Source: Cellvibrionaceae bacterium
Lineage (GTDB): Bacteria > Pseudomonadota > Gammaproteobacteria > Pseudomonadales > Cellvibrionaceae
Direction: 5' to 3'
DNA: 64,000 nt
NCBI GenBank assembly: GCA_021151695.1
Contig: JAGKWU010000010.1
Coordinates: 248,001 to 312,000 of the forward strand
The translations under genes were made by a program, and so were the position numbers. Shown in pieces: positions 36,101 to 44,066 of this stretch. Position 1 is the first letter of the stretch; the number at the start of each line of letters is the position of its first letter. The notes below the pieces were generated by a model. It was not told the DNA's origin. It worked only from the letters and a program-made list of their open reading frames with translations, and did no database searches.

Positions 36101-37995
36101 CGTCAACTGCAGTCACTTCCAGCAGTGGTGTTACTTCTTCATCGGTCACGACGTCTTCATCAGGTACAACCTCCAGCGCTGCATCAGCTCGTGGTTATGC
36201 GGCACCATGGACTGAGTACCAATTGGAAGCTGGCCGTTTGGGCGGCGGTGCAAAAGTGTTGGCTCCCAATCGTACCAAGTGGGATAAAAATGTTATCCAG
36301 GCCGAAGCGATTGGCCGCAGTGCTGTGCAGTTGAATAGCACCGGTGACTCTGTTGCTATCACCAACACCAAACAAGCTAACTCTGTTGTGTTGCGTTATT
36401 CAATTCCCGATTCTGCCAGCGGCGGAGGTTTGGATGCGACTCTCGGCTTGTATATCAACGGCACGCGCGTTAAATCCCTGGCGCTGACCTCGAAATATTC
36501 ATGGTCTTACAAAGGTGGTTTGATTGGCGATCCGATTGTGGATACTCCTGCTGAACAGCCACATACTTTCTTTGATGAAGTTGCAGTATTGACTGATCCA
36601 ATTCCTGTGGGCGCCGAAGTAAAAATCCAGCGCGATGCGCAAGATACGGCGGCATTCTATGTGGTTGATCTGGTTGACCTGGAGCAGGTTGCTCCACCAC
36701 TGACTATGCCTGCTGGTTTTACTGATGTGACCACGCTCGGCATTATCCCCAACAGCGGTATTGATTACGCCGATAAAATTTCCGGCATCATGAACGGCGG
36801 TGCAAAACTCTGGTTCCCACCAGGCGAGTACCTTGCACAGAAGCTAACTTCTGGTAACGCGGGTATGGATAACAAGGGCGCGGAAATTCGCGGTGCCGGT
36901 ATGTGGTACACCACGATTAAAGGTGCGAAATCCATATTCTTCTGTATCGGCCCGGTGAAGTGCGTGTTTGGTGATTTCTCGATTCGAGGCGAATCAAAAG
37001 CGCGTGCAGAAGAATCACAAGGCGTGCAAAAAGCCTTTGCTGGTCCCATGGGTGTAGGTTCAATTATTGAGAACATGTGGATCGAACACGTTGTGGGTGC
37101 AATCTGGGTTGGCAATGACCCACCGTACCAAACCCAACCAACCGATGGCCTGACTATTCGCCAGGTTCGTATTCGCAATACCTATGCGGATGGCGTGAAT
37201 CTGGATAACGGCACTTCAAACAGTGTGGTGGAAAATTCTCACTTCCGTAACACAGGTGATGATGCTGCGGTGGTCTGGTCGATCAAATGGACTAGCTGGG
37301 TGCGCGATAAAACCGTTAACGCTGGCCCCAACTTTATCAAACCGGAAGCACGCAATGCGCCCGACCAAGGTATTGGCCATGGCAACACCTTCCGCAACCT
37401 GAGTGTACAAATGCCATGGCGCGCCAACTGCTTCGCGGCTTACGGTGGTTACGACAATCTGTTCGAAAACCTGAAGTGCGAAGACGTGCTGACCTATCCC
37501 GGTATTCTGATCGACAACGAGTTCTCATCTTATCCGTTCGGCCCCGGCTTGACGACGTTCAGAAACATAGACCTGATCCGCGCGGGCGGCCCTATGTTCT
37601 TTGAGAATGGCAATGTGTGGAAACACGGTGCACTCAAGTTCTACCTGCGTGAAGGTGATGTGAATGACATTCTGGTAGAAAACGTGAATATCATTGATCC
37701 AACCTACTCAGGCATTGAGTTCCGCGGTTTTGGTACTGCCTATGTTCCGGCGGGCGAGAAGTTCTCCTCCGAAATATTGGCAGCGGCTGACGCGGCAGTG
37801 TTGCGCAACGTGACCCTGCGCAACATCACTGTCACCAATGCAGGCACCTATGGCATTGAAGTGTTGGACGGCGGCGGTCGTGGCCAGGTTAACTTTGAAG
37901 GTGTGAAGGTTTCCGGTTCGGCAGTTGCTCCGCTTAACGCGGGTGGCGCACCCAGTGCCTTCTTTAACAAAACCACGGGCAACACCGGCTGGTAA
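33145..37995 (+). CDS. Secreted double-GH87 alpha-1,3-glucanase with two beta-trefoil modules
   Basis: A 1616-residue secreted enzyme. Order: signal peptide (1 to about 34); CBM35-like beta-sandwich (about 38-205); GH87 parallel beta-helix (about 213-610); Ser/Thr linker; beta-trefoil (about 671-795); linker; second trefoil (about 822-945); long Ser/Thr/Val linker to 1012; second CBM35-like sandwich (about 1015-1185); second GH87 beta-helix (about 1188-1616). GH87 (mycodextranase/alpha-1,3-glucanase) is recognised from GAGMWYT, TxxYADGVN and (N/G)xGDD. Candidate catalytic aspartates are D384 with D407/D408 in the first copy, D1349 with D1372/D1373 in the second. The halves are clearly diverged. 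Trefoils repeat HVENQTG motifs and are probably glucan-binding. A GAGG site precedes the ATG. Confidence 0.85.
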   Translation: MRLSSIRPRGSAARTCMLAGLAALQLLSTDVLAQSSARGAYLMPYTRYEADVGTLTNAQILQTTNFDISTTASEASQQKFVNLPSAGSAVEFTVSAAGNGVTMRYTMPDSADGKGLNGEVDVYVNGVFDKTVAVTSRWAWQYFLNKEPENTPTPFSGTDYIAMRFDETHFMLNHAVNPGDKIRIQKKTNDSNAYGIDFIEVEPVPAAISKPAGYVSIADFGGVPNDGNSDLAAFNAALTAAGNAGTGVYLPPGKWDFDNKVVLNTSNIGIKGAGMWYTNINYSNPAQFSGGILARVNGVEVSDIYFSTVNNQRLCRNMACPVGGEYMIYKAFMGTWGKNSKFTRVWAEHFEVGAWLGGYDAPYPVDYTDGLVISQARFRNNYADGVNFSQGTMNSVVEQTNIRNGGDDGLAMWPSNSPAVPEEVNNIFRYNTVEHQFRAGGVAIFGGKNHQVHNMLIRDCFGGSAIRFTTDFPGYTFSTEGKYLIHDVDIYNCGTSYDLWHQKRGAIEFNTPSGVRNMQFDNIYIKNSQRHAVQMVGNSFTNIVFNNTTIDGTGLDATVRSVPQNVWGGVGLYGEANGAVTFNNVYIGNVEDANMVNQNSGFNLVANFLPLPNGTSSSSVATSSSGTTSTSSVKTSSSSSVATTTSAAVTSSSRTSSSSSNPSTSSAGPVNGAFTIMNRWKNTYLCDGGDSVTYAATSSGPACQWVTEDVGGGFVEIRNQATGDYMHIENQTGKVQATVRTAGWDSSKWQLENVDGTFSRIKNRWQPTQYIHVENQTGFAQYGTIDPSWMSAQWKFTSVGSPASSSSSSTVTTSSSQASAVPGYDIVNRWSHAYINDGGTNANYVTQSGSNSHWVLESVGSGVYEIRNSATGEYLNIESNNGSVQSTTRQPSWDSSKWTIEDTGDGYVRIRSRWLTNQFMHVENQTGSIQIGTIYDVWQSAQWQLVSLGGVATSTSSAKTSSSSSVATSVATSVATSVATTSKSSSSTAVTSSSGVTSSSVTTSSSGTTSSAASARGYAAPWTEYQLEAGRLGGGAKVLAPNRTKWDKNVIQAEAIGRSAVQLNSTGDSVAITNTKQANSVVLRYSIPDSASGGGLDATLGLYINGTRVKSLALTSKYSWSYKGGLIGDPIVDTPAEQPHTFFDEVAVLTDPIPVGAEVKIQRDAQDTAAFYVVDLVDLEQVAPPLTMPAGFTDVTTLGIIPNSGIDYADKISGIMNGGAKLWFPPGEYLAQKLTSGNAGMDNKGAEIRGAGMWYTTIKGAKSIFFCIGPVKCVFGDFSIRGESKARAEESQGVQKAFAGPMGVGSIIENMWIEHVVGAIWVGNDPPYQTQPTDGLTIRQVRIRNTYADGVNLDNGTSNSVVENSHFRNTGDDAAVVWSIKWTSWVRDKTVNAGPNFIKPEARNAPDQGIGHGNTFRNLSVQMPWRANCFAAYGGYDNLFENLKCEDVLTYPGILIDNEFSSYPFGPGLTTFRNIDLIRAGGPMFFENGNVWKHGALKFYLREGDVNDILVENVNIIDPTYSGIEFRGFGTAYVPAGEKFSSEILAAADAAVLRNVTLRNITVTNAGTYGIEVLDGGGRGQVNFEGVKVSGSAVAPLNAGGAPSAFFNKTTGNTGW

Positions 37996-38026
37996 TCGGC
38001 CAATCTGTTTGTAATTTACCTCCAAC

Positions 38027-38087
38027 GGGCAGCCCCTGAACGGCTGCCCCCGACAAAGCACAGGCTGGCGACAGTCTGTGCTTTGTC
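38027..38087 (+). terminator. Tandem hairpins after the GH87 gene
   Basis: Two stems in a row: GGGCAGCC (38027-38034) with 38042-38049, and a perfect 12-base stem GACAAAGCACAG (38052-38063) with 38076-38087, the second followed by TTT. They separate the GH87 gene from the LacI-type regulator. Confidence 0.85.
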
Positions 38088-38297
38088 TTTGGTGGGCACT
38101 GAGTGTAGGGCAACATTTTTCCGTATCTGCTACCTTTAGGGACAACCTTGTCACATTAAGTGGTATGCATATTGGTGCTTCAGCCCAAGTGCGGTACCCT
38201 TCAGGCCAAATGCAGTAGTCTTCGGCAGCGAACAAGGTATATAAAAAATAAAAATCCAGGGCGGTTTACTGGCCCTGATAGCGGAATAGAGGCCCCA

Positions 38298-39311
38298 ATG
38301 ATCGGCATTAAAGATATAGCCAAGGCGGCGGGAGTATCTCCTGCCACCGTATCGCGCGTATTGCGCAACCCGGATCTGGTGGCAGAAGCCACGCGTACGG
38401 CAGTATTGGAGACAGTTAAAAAATACGGCTATACCCCCAACAACCTCGGCGTTAGCCTGCGCAAATCCCAAACCCATAATCTCATTGCCGTGATTCCCGA
38501 TGCGATCAGCTGCTTTAACTACCCGGTGATGCGCGCTGTGGAAAGTATTGCGCTTGAGCACGGCTACAATTTGCTGCTGGGTGATACGCAAGAGTTGGAA
38601 AGCCGCGAGCGCTCTTTTGCGGCTATGGTGCGTTCGCGCCAGGCGGATGGCCTTTTATTATTTTGTTCGCGTCTGCCTTTTGATGTGGGCGATGAAATTC
38701 CCCTGGCTGATCAATTGCCGCCCTTGGTAAATGCCTGCGAAGACATTGCGATAGATGGCATCCCCAAAGTTAATATCGACAACGCGGCAGCGGCAGAAGA
38801 TGCGGTAAATTATTTGCTCTCCCTCGGCCATAAACGCATAGGCGTAATAGCCGGGAATATGACCTCGCCCAGCACCAAATCGCGCCTTGAGGGTTACAAA
38901 CGCGCCCTCGCAAAAGCAGGTATTGCTTATGAAGATGAATTGATTACGGTCGCCGATTATTCACAGCAAAAAGCCGAAGTAGCGACACGCGAGTTGGCGT
39001 CTTTACCAAAACGGCCCACCGCGATCTTTACCTTTAGCGATGAGATGGGCATGAGCTGTATTTCCACACTGTTAAATCTCGGTCTGAAAATTCCGCAAGA
39101 TATATCTGTCATAGGGTTCGACAATATTTCCTACTCACAATATTGCTATCCCGCGCTGACTACCATTGCGCAGCCTATGACCGAGATAGGTATTGCCTGT
39201 ATGGAATTATTGTTGCCGCAATTAGACGGCGAAAAAATGCAGGGTGTTACGCGAATTCTTCCGCACAAATTAATCGTGCGTCAAAGTACGGGCCCTGTGG
39301 CTTCGGCCTAA
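38298..39311 (+). CDS. LacI-family transcriptional regulator
   Basis: A 337-residue repressor-type regulator. The open frame extends upstream, but the ATG at 38298 starts the normal helix-turn-helix (MIGIKDIAKAAGVSPATVSRV). The hinge YTPNNLGVSLRKSQT and a periplasmic-binding-like sensor domain (about 62-337: HNLIAVIPD, RQADGLLLFC, LGHKRIGVIAG, FSDEMGMSCI, ISVIGFDNISYS) follow. It is the only LacI-type gene in the window and lies at the end of the glucan locus, so it probably binds the GAAAACGTTTTC palindromes before the receptor and GH97 genes and responds to a glucan breakdown product. That link is inferred. No such site is seen before its own gene. Confidence 0.93.
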   Translation: MIGIKDIAKAAGVSPATVSRVLRNPDLVAEATRTAVLETVKKYGYTPNNLGVSLRKSQTHNLIAVIPDAISCFNYPVMRAVESIALEHGYNLLLGDTQELESRERSFAAMVRSRQADGLLLFCSRLPFDVGDEIPLADQLPPLVNACEDIAIDGIPKVNIDNAAAAEDAVNYLLSLGHKRIGVIAGNMTSPSTKSRLEGYKRALAKAGIAYEDELITVADYSQQKAEVATRELASLPKRPTAIFTFSDEMGMSCISTLLNLGLKIPQDISVIGFDNISYSQYCYPALTTIAQPMTEIGIACMELLLPQLDGEKMQGVTRILPHKLIVRQSTGPVASA

Positions 39312-39508
39312 CTCTCTCGCTTATCTCTTCCATGACTCAATATTCACCAGCCAGGACTTAATTGCCCCGGCTGTGTGAAATATTCACTTCAGTAACCTCC
39401 CTCGGCCCTGTAAGTTTTGCAAATCCCTATAACTGCACGGATCGCCAGTCATAGGGATTTGCGGCTGCGATCCAAAATACTATTTCCGCATGACCAGGAG
39501 GTTCCAAA

Positions 39509-39745
39509 ATGAATGTATTGGCAGCAACTATCCCCGTAGAAACCATTACCAATCCTATTTTACTTTGGCTGTTCAGACACGGTTGGGAAGACCCAAACTG
39601 GGGGCATATTCCCACCAACCAGGTGGCTCTCGGTTTGGCCCTGCATGATTTGTCCACACGCCTTGCCAACCCCGAACTTAAAGATCAATTGCAACACATT
39701 GCGCAAAAAGTCGTGGCTGATAACAGTCAGCGCGCGTTGCGTTAA
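39509..39745 (+). CDS. Small conserved-looking hypothetical protein
   Basis: A 78-residue protein (MNVLAATIPVETITNPILLW...). It has no signal peptide or membrane helix. The C-terminal half looks helical and amphipathic (LGLALHDLSTRLANPELKDQLQ). A GGAGG ribosome site 9 bases before the ATG and normal codon use support a real gene. I do not recognise it. A hairpin terminator follows at 39811. Confidence 0.7.
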   Translation: MNVLAATIPVETITNPILLWLFRHGWEDPNWGHIPTNQVALGLALHDLSTRLANPELKDQLQHIAQKVVADNSQRALR

Positions 39746-39810
39746 TGCGTACATCCGAATAGGAACGGCACAAAAGGATTTTATGGAAATTACTGCAAGG
39801 ATAGGCAGGT

Positions 39811-39851
39811 ACAGCGATGGCAGCTTGGGGGGAACAAGCTGCCGTCGCTGT
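39811..39851. terminator. Hairpin between convergent genes
   Basis: ACAGCGA-T-GGCAGCTT pairs with AAGCTGCC-G-TCGCTGT around a 9-base loop: 15 pairs with one T-G wobble. It lies between the small hypothetical (plus) and the phosphatase-like gene (minus). Confidence 0.75.
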
Positions 39852-39870
39852 AATTTGTGGATGTAAATTG

Positions 39871-40311
39871 TTAGATTTTTTGGAGCATGGCATTCGCCAT
39901 AAAACGTCTCCAGACCTCATCGGCTTGCCAGATATGTTTCATCGGAAAACTGGCTGCCTCATCACTCTCCTGCAAATGCAATTTGCGATACAGATAAATA
40001 AACGCCGAGACGCGCATATTTTTAACGCAGTGCACCCAGGTATTTTCGCTTTCAAGACTGCTGAGAAGTTTGATAAAGGTTGCGAGTTTGTCCGGCTCGG
40101 GATTGCTCCAGGTAACTGGCAACTGGAAATAGTTGATGCCCAAACCACTCACCAATTCTGCCTCTTGCGGCAACACAAGGCTGGCATTGGGTGGGGCCAG
40201 GTTAATCAAATGCTTGATACCGTAATCAGGTAGCTTCGCAATATCTTCGGCGGTTAAGTGGCCAGAGCTCCAGAGCCAATCAAAAACTTGATAAGTGTTT
40301 TCCGCTTGCAT
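39871..40311 (-). CDS. Dual-specificity/tyrosine phosphatase-like protein
   Basis: A 146-residue cytoplasmic protein with the fold signature of small bacterial cysteine phosphatases (GIKHLINLAPPN early, VTWSNPEPDKL mid). The active-site loop is HCVKNMRVSAF, where Cys and Arg are separated by four residues instead of the usual five of the CX5R loop; a related bacterial subgroup seems to share this form. Its activity is therefore uncertain. It runs in the same direction as the lipocalin gene 76 bases upstream of its start and may be cotranscribed. Confidence 0.75.
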   Translation of the reverse strand: MQAENTYQVFDWLWSSGHLTAEDIAKLPDYGIKHLINLAPPNASLVLPQEAELVSGLGINYFQLPVTWSNPEPDKLATFIKLLSSLESENTWVHCVKNMRVSAFIYLYRKLHLQESDEAASFPMKHIWQADEVWRRFMANAMLQKI

Positions 40312-40386
40312 GTTATTTTCTCCTGATGAGCCTCATGCGATTCTAACAGCTGATGACCGCAACAGGTGACAGGCTAGTTAACTCAC

Positions 40387-40929
40387 TTAATGCTTATCCC
40401 CATCCTGCTCCACATACACCAATTTGCTGGTATCAAACCCCAGTGCAGTGGCTTTAGCGATTAGGTCGGCTTTTATGTCGCCGGGAATGGACGGTGTGCG
40501 GGCGAGTAACCAGAGGTAGGATTTATCCGAGCCGCTGACCAATGCGTATTGGTAATTGTTATCGAGATAAAAAATAACGTAAGAGCTGTAGAAGGGACCA
40601 AAGAAAGAAACTTTGAGATAGCCGGTGTTTTTACTCTCCATAAAATAAGCTTTGCCTTCCGATTCTTTCCACTCCAGTTTTTTGCGTGAATAGCCGCGGT
40701 TAAGCACCTTGATGCCGCCGTCTTCGCGCAAACTGTAATTCGCGGTTACCTGGCTCAGGCCGCGCTCATAGGAGTAATCCAGGCGCGCAATTTCGTACCA
40801 GGTGCCCAGGTATCGCGATGCATCAAAATGTTTAACGGGTTCTACATTGTCTGGTTTGCCCAGGCAGCCGGTTAGCATCAGGCTCAGGCAAGTGATAGCG
40901 ACGATTAGCCCTAAAACAATATTGCGCAT
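40387..40929 (-). CDS. blc: Outer-membrane lipocalin
   Basis: A 180-residue lipoprotein of the bacterial lipocalin family. A signal sequence with lipobox (SLMLTGC, lipidated Cys at about 22) is followed by the lipocalin motif ASRYLGTWYEIARLDYSYERGL and the later family features VNYSLRE-like (TANYSLREDGG), GYLKVSFFGPFYSSYVIFYLD and YLWLLARTP. These proteins bind lysophospholipids or fatty acids at the outer membrane and are linked to envelope stress. It heads a possible two-gene unit with the phosphatase-like gene. Confidence 0.93.
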   Translation of the reverse strand: MRNIVLGLIVAITCLSLMLTGCLGKPDNVEPVKHFDASRYLGTWYEIARLDYSYERGLSQVTANYSLREDGGIKVLNRGYSRKKLEWKESEGKAYFMESKNTGYLKVSFFGPFYSSYVIFYLDNNYQYALVSGSDKSYLWLLARTPSIPGDIKADLIAKATALGFDTSKLVYVEQDGDKH

Positions 40930-41004
40930 GATTTTTCCTCGCGGTGACTAATGTTCCCGATGCTGCGCCTTCTCATAGCGGTGGGTCAGTGGCTTGGCGT
41001 ACAC

Positions 41005-41088
41005 AACTAGGCGTCCCCAGCTAGGCGCTCCCAGCTAGGCGCCCCCAGCTAGGCGCCCCCAGCTAGGTGCCCCCAACTGGACGTCCCC
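41005..41088. repeat. 14-base tandem repeat, six units
   Basis: Six head-to-tail copies of a unit close to AGCTAGGCGCCCCC. Units 3 and 4 are identical; the outer ones differ at one to four positions. It lies in the 500-base gap between the divergent lipocalin and expansin-like genes; the rest of that gap shows no gene. The unit is not a multiple of three and is not in a coding frame. Confidence 0.9.
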
Positions 41089-41431
41089 AAATGCTTGCTG
41101 GAGTTTGCGAGTGATCACCTGTGACAGGCTTGGCGTGTGGGGTGCTGGGCGAAAGATGCAAACTGCATTACCATACGCGGCGGCCCTATGCGGCTGAAAT
41201 ATCGCTAAAAGATATTCCCATAATAAGGGCGATTCATTCGCTCACTTCATATTGTTTGGCTAGATAACTTTGCACACAGGTGTGCGCAACTCCGTGCGGC
41301 TTTTGCCGGCGCTGCGCTTTACTTTGTCCTGTGCCCTGACGCGCAGCCCTGCGCACAACAATAATCATTCGGCATGGTGTTTTTCGCACGCTCGTTTGCG
41401 CGACAACCTGTCGGTTTATCAGGAATGGCAT

Positions 41432-43177
41432 ATGTATCTTTCACAAACAATCGCCCGCCCAAGTGCGTGGCGTTCGTCTCGCGCATTTTCTTTTTTCTCT
41501 CCCGTCTGCTTGCGCCGTTTGGCTGCGGTGATGGTTTTGGCTGGTGCTTCATCTGGCGCATCGGCCGCCTGCCAATACGTGATTACTAATGAGTGGAGCG
41601 ATGGCTTTACCGGCGCGATTCGCGTAACCAATAGTGGTTCCGCCGCAGTGACTGGATGGACCGTTGGATGGCAGTACGCCGGACCCAACCGCATCACCAG
41701 CAGCTGGAATGCGACCGTCACTGGCAGCAACCCCTACACGGCGACCAACCTTGGCTGGAACGGCAGCATAGCGCCGGCACAAACGGTGGAGTTTGGTTTT
41801 CAGGGCACCAAAAATGGCGGCGTTGCCGAGCTACCGGCAGTAACCGGCAGTTTATGTGGTGGCGGCAGCAGTAGCCTTGCCACATCAACCAGCTCCGCTA
41901 CTTCTACCAGTGTTGCGACCTCTACCAGCGTTGCGACCTCCACCAGCGCTGCCACCAGCAGCAAAACGTCTACGAGTGTGGCGACCAGTGTGGCAACCAG
42001 CACCTCCAGTTCGGTAAAGACCAGCACCAGCAGTTCGGTTGCCTCCAGCAGCTGCGCCAGTGTTTGCAACTGGTACGGCACTCGCTATCCGCTCTGCGTG
42101 ACGACGACCAGCGGTTGGGGTTATGAGAATGGGGCGAGCTGTATTTCTAACAGCACGTGCGCCAGCCAACCGGCACCTTATGGCGTACAAGCTTGCGCAG
42201 TGTCTTCTACTTCAAGCAGTGCAAAAACCAGTAGCTCAAGCTCGGTGACCTCTACTGCTACCAGCACCAGTTCATCGGTGAAGACCAGCAGTTCAATCAT
42301 TACGACTTCATCTGCGGCTACCTCAACCTCTAGCTCTGTAGCCTCAAGCGTGTCTTCCGAGTTCACCGGTATGTCTACCCACTTTGATGGCTTGGGGGTT
42401 CCTTACGGCGGTTGCGGTATTCCGCAAGACAAGCTTGAGACACAAAGTTTCGTTGCACTTAACGTGTTCAACTCGCCAGGTATTTACACCTTCTGGACTC
42501 GCCCCATTACCGGCAGCGATTTGCAATACCTCGGTGAATTCAACAATGGCAAAAACTGCGGCCGCTGGGTGCGCGTAACTATTGGCGAATACTGCAAAGG
42601 CACCAACGACGGCGCGCAAAGCCAACCTTTCTGCCGCGGCGGTACTGGCTGGATCAAAGATGGTTTGGAAGGCGCGACCCAGGACATGATAGTGGCAGAT
42701 TCCTGTGGCGACGATAACGCCTGGTGCCGCGATAGTCGCTACCACCTGGATTTCTCGTTGGCGTCCATGAACCTGTTCAGCCTCAACGGCGCCACGGTGA
42801 ACCTGTTGCCCAACAACGACAACAACCGCAAGATCTCCTGGCACTACATAGATGCACCTAACTACACGGGCGACATCAACATCTACTTTATGGCGGGTGC
42901 GGAAATCTGGTGGCCGGCTATCTCCATTAACCATTTGAAGAATGGTGTCCATGGGGTAGAGCAGTTGGTGAATGGCGTTTGGGTGGCGGCCAGCATGAAC
43001 AAGGATATGGGCCAGGCTTATATCCTGCAGGGCGGCAGCACTCACTACCAAATCCGGGTGCGCGACGTGAACGACGAGCTGATCAACGGCGGCCGCGTTT
43101 ACACCTTCGACCTGCCGGCGGCCTGCAACGGCAAGTGCAGCGCAGCGGCCACACCGGCGACTTACACCATTCAGTAA
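41432..43177 (+). CDS. Secreted CBM2-CBM10-expansin-like protein
   Basis: A 581-residue secreted cell-wall-binding protein. An open frame runs from 41270, but the ATG at 41432 begins a long twin-basic signal peptide ending GASSGASA-A. Order: CBM2 cellulose-binding module (about 48-150: CQYVITNEWSDGFTGAIRVTN...); Ser/Thr/Ala linker; CBM10 module (about 212-255: CNWYGTRYPLC, GWGYENGASCI); second linker; expansin-like part (about 310-581). In the last, the double-psi barrel shows STHFDGLGVPYGGCGIP and VADSCGDDNAWC...HLDFS, then a beta-sandwich with ISWHYID, INIYFMAG and WWPAISINHLKNG. Expansins loosen cellulose without hydrolysis. No catalytic glycosidase domain is visible. A role in plant cell-wall attack is inferred. 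Confidence 0.82.
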   Translation: MYLSQTIARPSAWRSSRAFSFFSPVCLRRLAAVMVLAGASSGASAACQYVITNEWSDGFTGAIRVTNSGSAAVTGWTVGWQYAGPNRITSSWNATVTGSNPYTATNLGWNGSIAPAQTVEFGFQGTKNGGVAELPAVTGSLCGGGSSSLATSTSSATSTSVATSTSVATSTSAATSSKTSTSVATSVATSTSSSVKTSTSSSVASSSCASVCNWYGTRYPLCVTTTSGWGYENGASCISNSTCASQPAPYGVQACAVSSTSSSAKTSSSSSVTSTATSTSSSVKTSSSIITTSSAATSTSSSVASSVSSEFTGMSTHFDGLGVPYGGCGIPQDKLETQSFVALNVFNSPGIYTFWTRPITGSDLQYLGEFNNGKNCGRWVRVTIGEYCKGTNDGAQSQPFCRGGTGWIKDGLEGATQDMIVADSCGDDNAWCRDSRYHLDFSLASMNLFSLNGATVNLLPNNDNNRKISWHYIDAPNYTGDINIYFMAGAEIWWPAISINHLKNGVHGVEQLVNGVWVAASMNKDMGQAYILQGGSTHYQIRVRDVNDELINGGRVYTFDLPAACNGKCSAAATPATYTIQ

Positions 43178-43200
43178 ACCTGAGTTTAAGGTAGTCCAGT

Positions 43201-43310
43201 CCCTTCTCCCTTTGGGAGAAGGTTAGGATGAGGGGTAGCGCAGCCTGGCTTTACCCTTCACCCCTGAGTCCTAGCCCTCTCACCTGCGCGGCCCGCCAAG
43301 GAGAGAGGGA
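43201..43310. repeat. Intergenic inverted-repeat element
   Basis: Hairpin CCTTCTCC/GGAGAAGG at 43202-43222, then a region with AGGATGAGGGG and later CCTAGCCCTCTC...GAGAGAGGG that can pair. It resembles the common CCCTCTCCC-type intergenic repeats of proteobacteria. It sits between the expansin-like gene and the response regulator. Confidence 0.6.
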
Positions 43311-43415
43311 GTTTGGTACGGCTTTGCCTCCAAAAAGGGCACTAACGGGTAATTTTGCACGCCTCTGCTACACTCAAAAGATTCACCATGGATGCAGGAT
43401 TATCAAGAGCGCGTT

Positions 43416-44066
43416 ATGAATAATAAAAGCCCACTGGCGACTGTATATCTCATTGACGATGACAGCATCACTCTGGAGTTGATGCGCGGTCTGCTTGAGC
43501 CATTGGGGACCTCGTCCCAGTGCTTTAATGATGCCGAAGCTTTCCTGTCCAGTTACCGTCCAAGACCCTGTGAGTGCGTCATTTCCGATATGCGTATGCC
43601 CGGCGTGAGCGGTCTGCAGCTGCACCGCAACCTGCAAGAGCGCTACGAAGTCCCTCCACCGCTCATCATAGTGACTGGCTACGCCGAAGTGAGCGCCGCC
43701 GTGGAAGCCATGAAACAGGGTGCGTTTGATTTTGTCGAAAAGCCCATCAAAGGCCATCAGTTTTTAGAAAAAGTGCAAGCTGCGCTCACCCTGAGCCGCC
43801 AGCTGCACGAGCGCCGCCTGCAGCTCTCCGCGCGCGAAGCCAGACTTGCACTGCTGACACCCAAAGAGCAGGAAGTTCTGCAGGAAGTGTTGGAAGGTCT
43901 CGCCAGCAAAGACATAGCGGCCAAACTTGGCCTGAGTGCCCGCACTGTGGAAAACCATCGCGCCCGTATCATGGAAAAATTGCGGGTTAACTCCGCCATG
44001 GAGCTGATGCGCGACTTCATGACCAGCACCCAGCGCCCTGCCACCGTGCAGCGCTCCCTGCCTTAA
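43416..44066 (+). CDS. FixJ-type response regulator
   Basis: A 216-residue regulator with an N-terminal receiver (about 8-122; phosphoacceptor Asp58 in CVISDMRMPGVSG; DDD acidic pocket at the start; KP motif in FVEKPIKG) and a C-terminal LuxR-type DNA-binding domain (about 145-210: LTPKEQEVLQEVLEGLASKDIAAKLGLSARTVENHRARIMEKL). An in-frame ATG at 43392 would add eight residues; 43416 fits the domain edge. No cognate kinase is adjacent; the hybrid kinase at 48.7 kb is the nearest plausible partner. The target genes are unknown. Confidence 0.9.
   Translation: MNNKSPLATVYLIDDDSITLELMRGLLEPLGTSSQCFNDAEAFLSSYRPRPCECVISDMRMPGVSGLQLHRNLQERYEVPPPLIIVTGYAEVSAAVEAMKQGAFDFVEKPIKGHQFLEKVQAALTLSRQLHERRLQLSAREARLALLTPKEQEVLQEVLEGLASKDIAAKLGLSARTVENHRARIMEKLRVNSAMELMRDFMTSTQRPATVQRSLP

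Noticed and set aside
41005..41088. CRISPR-like array
   Set aside because: The units are 14 bases, contiguous and without spacers, and no cas genes are nearby. It is a plain tandem repeat.
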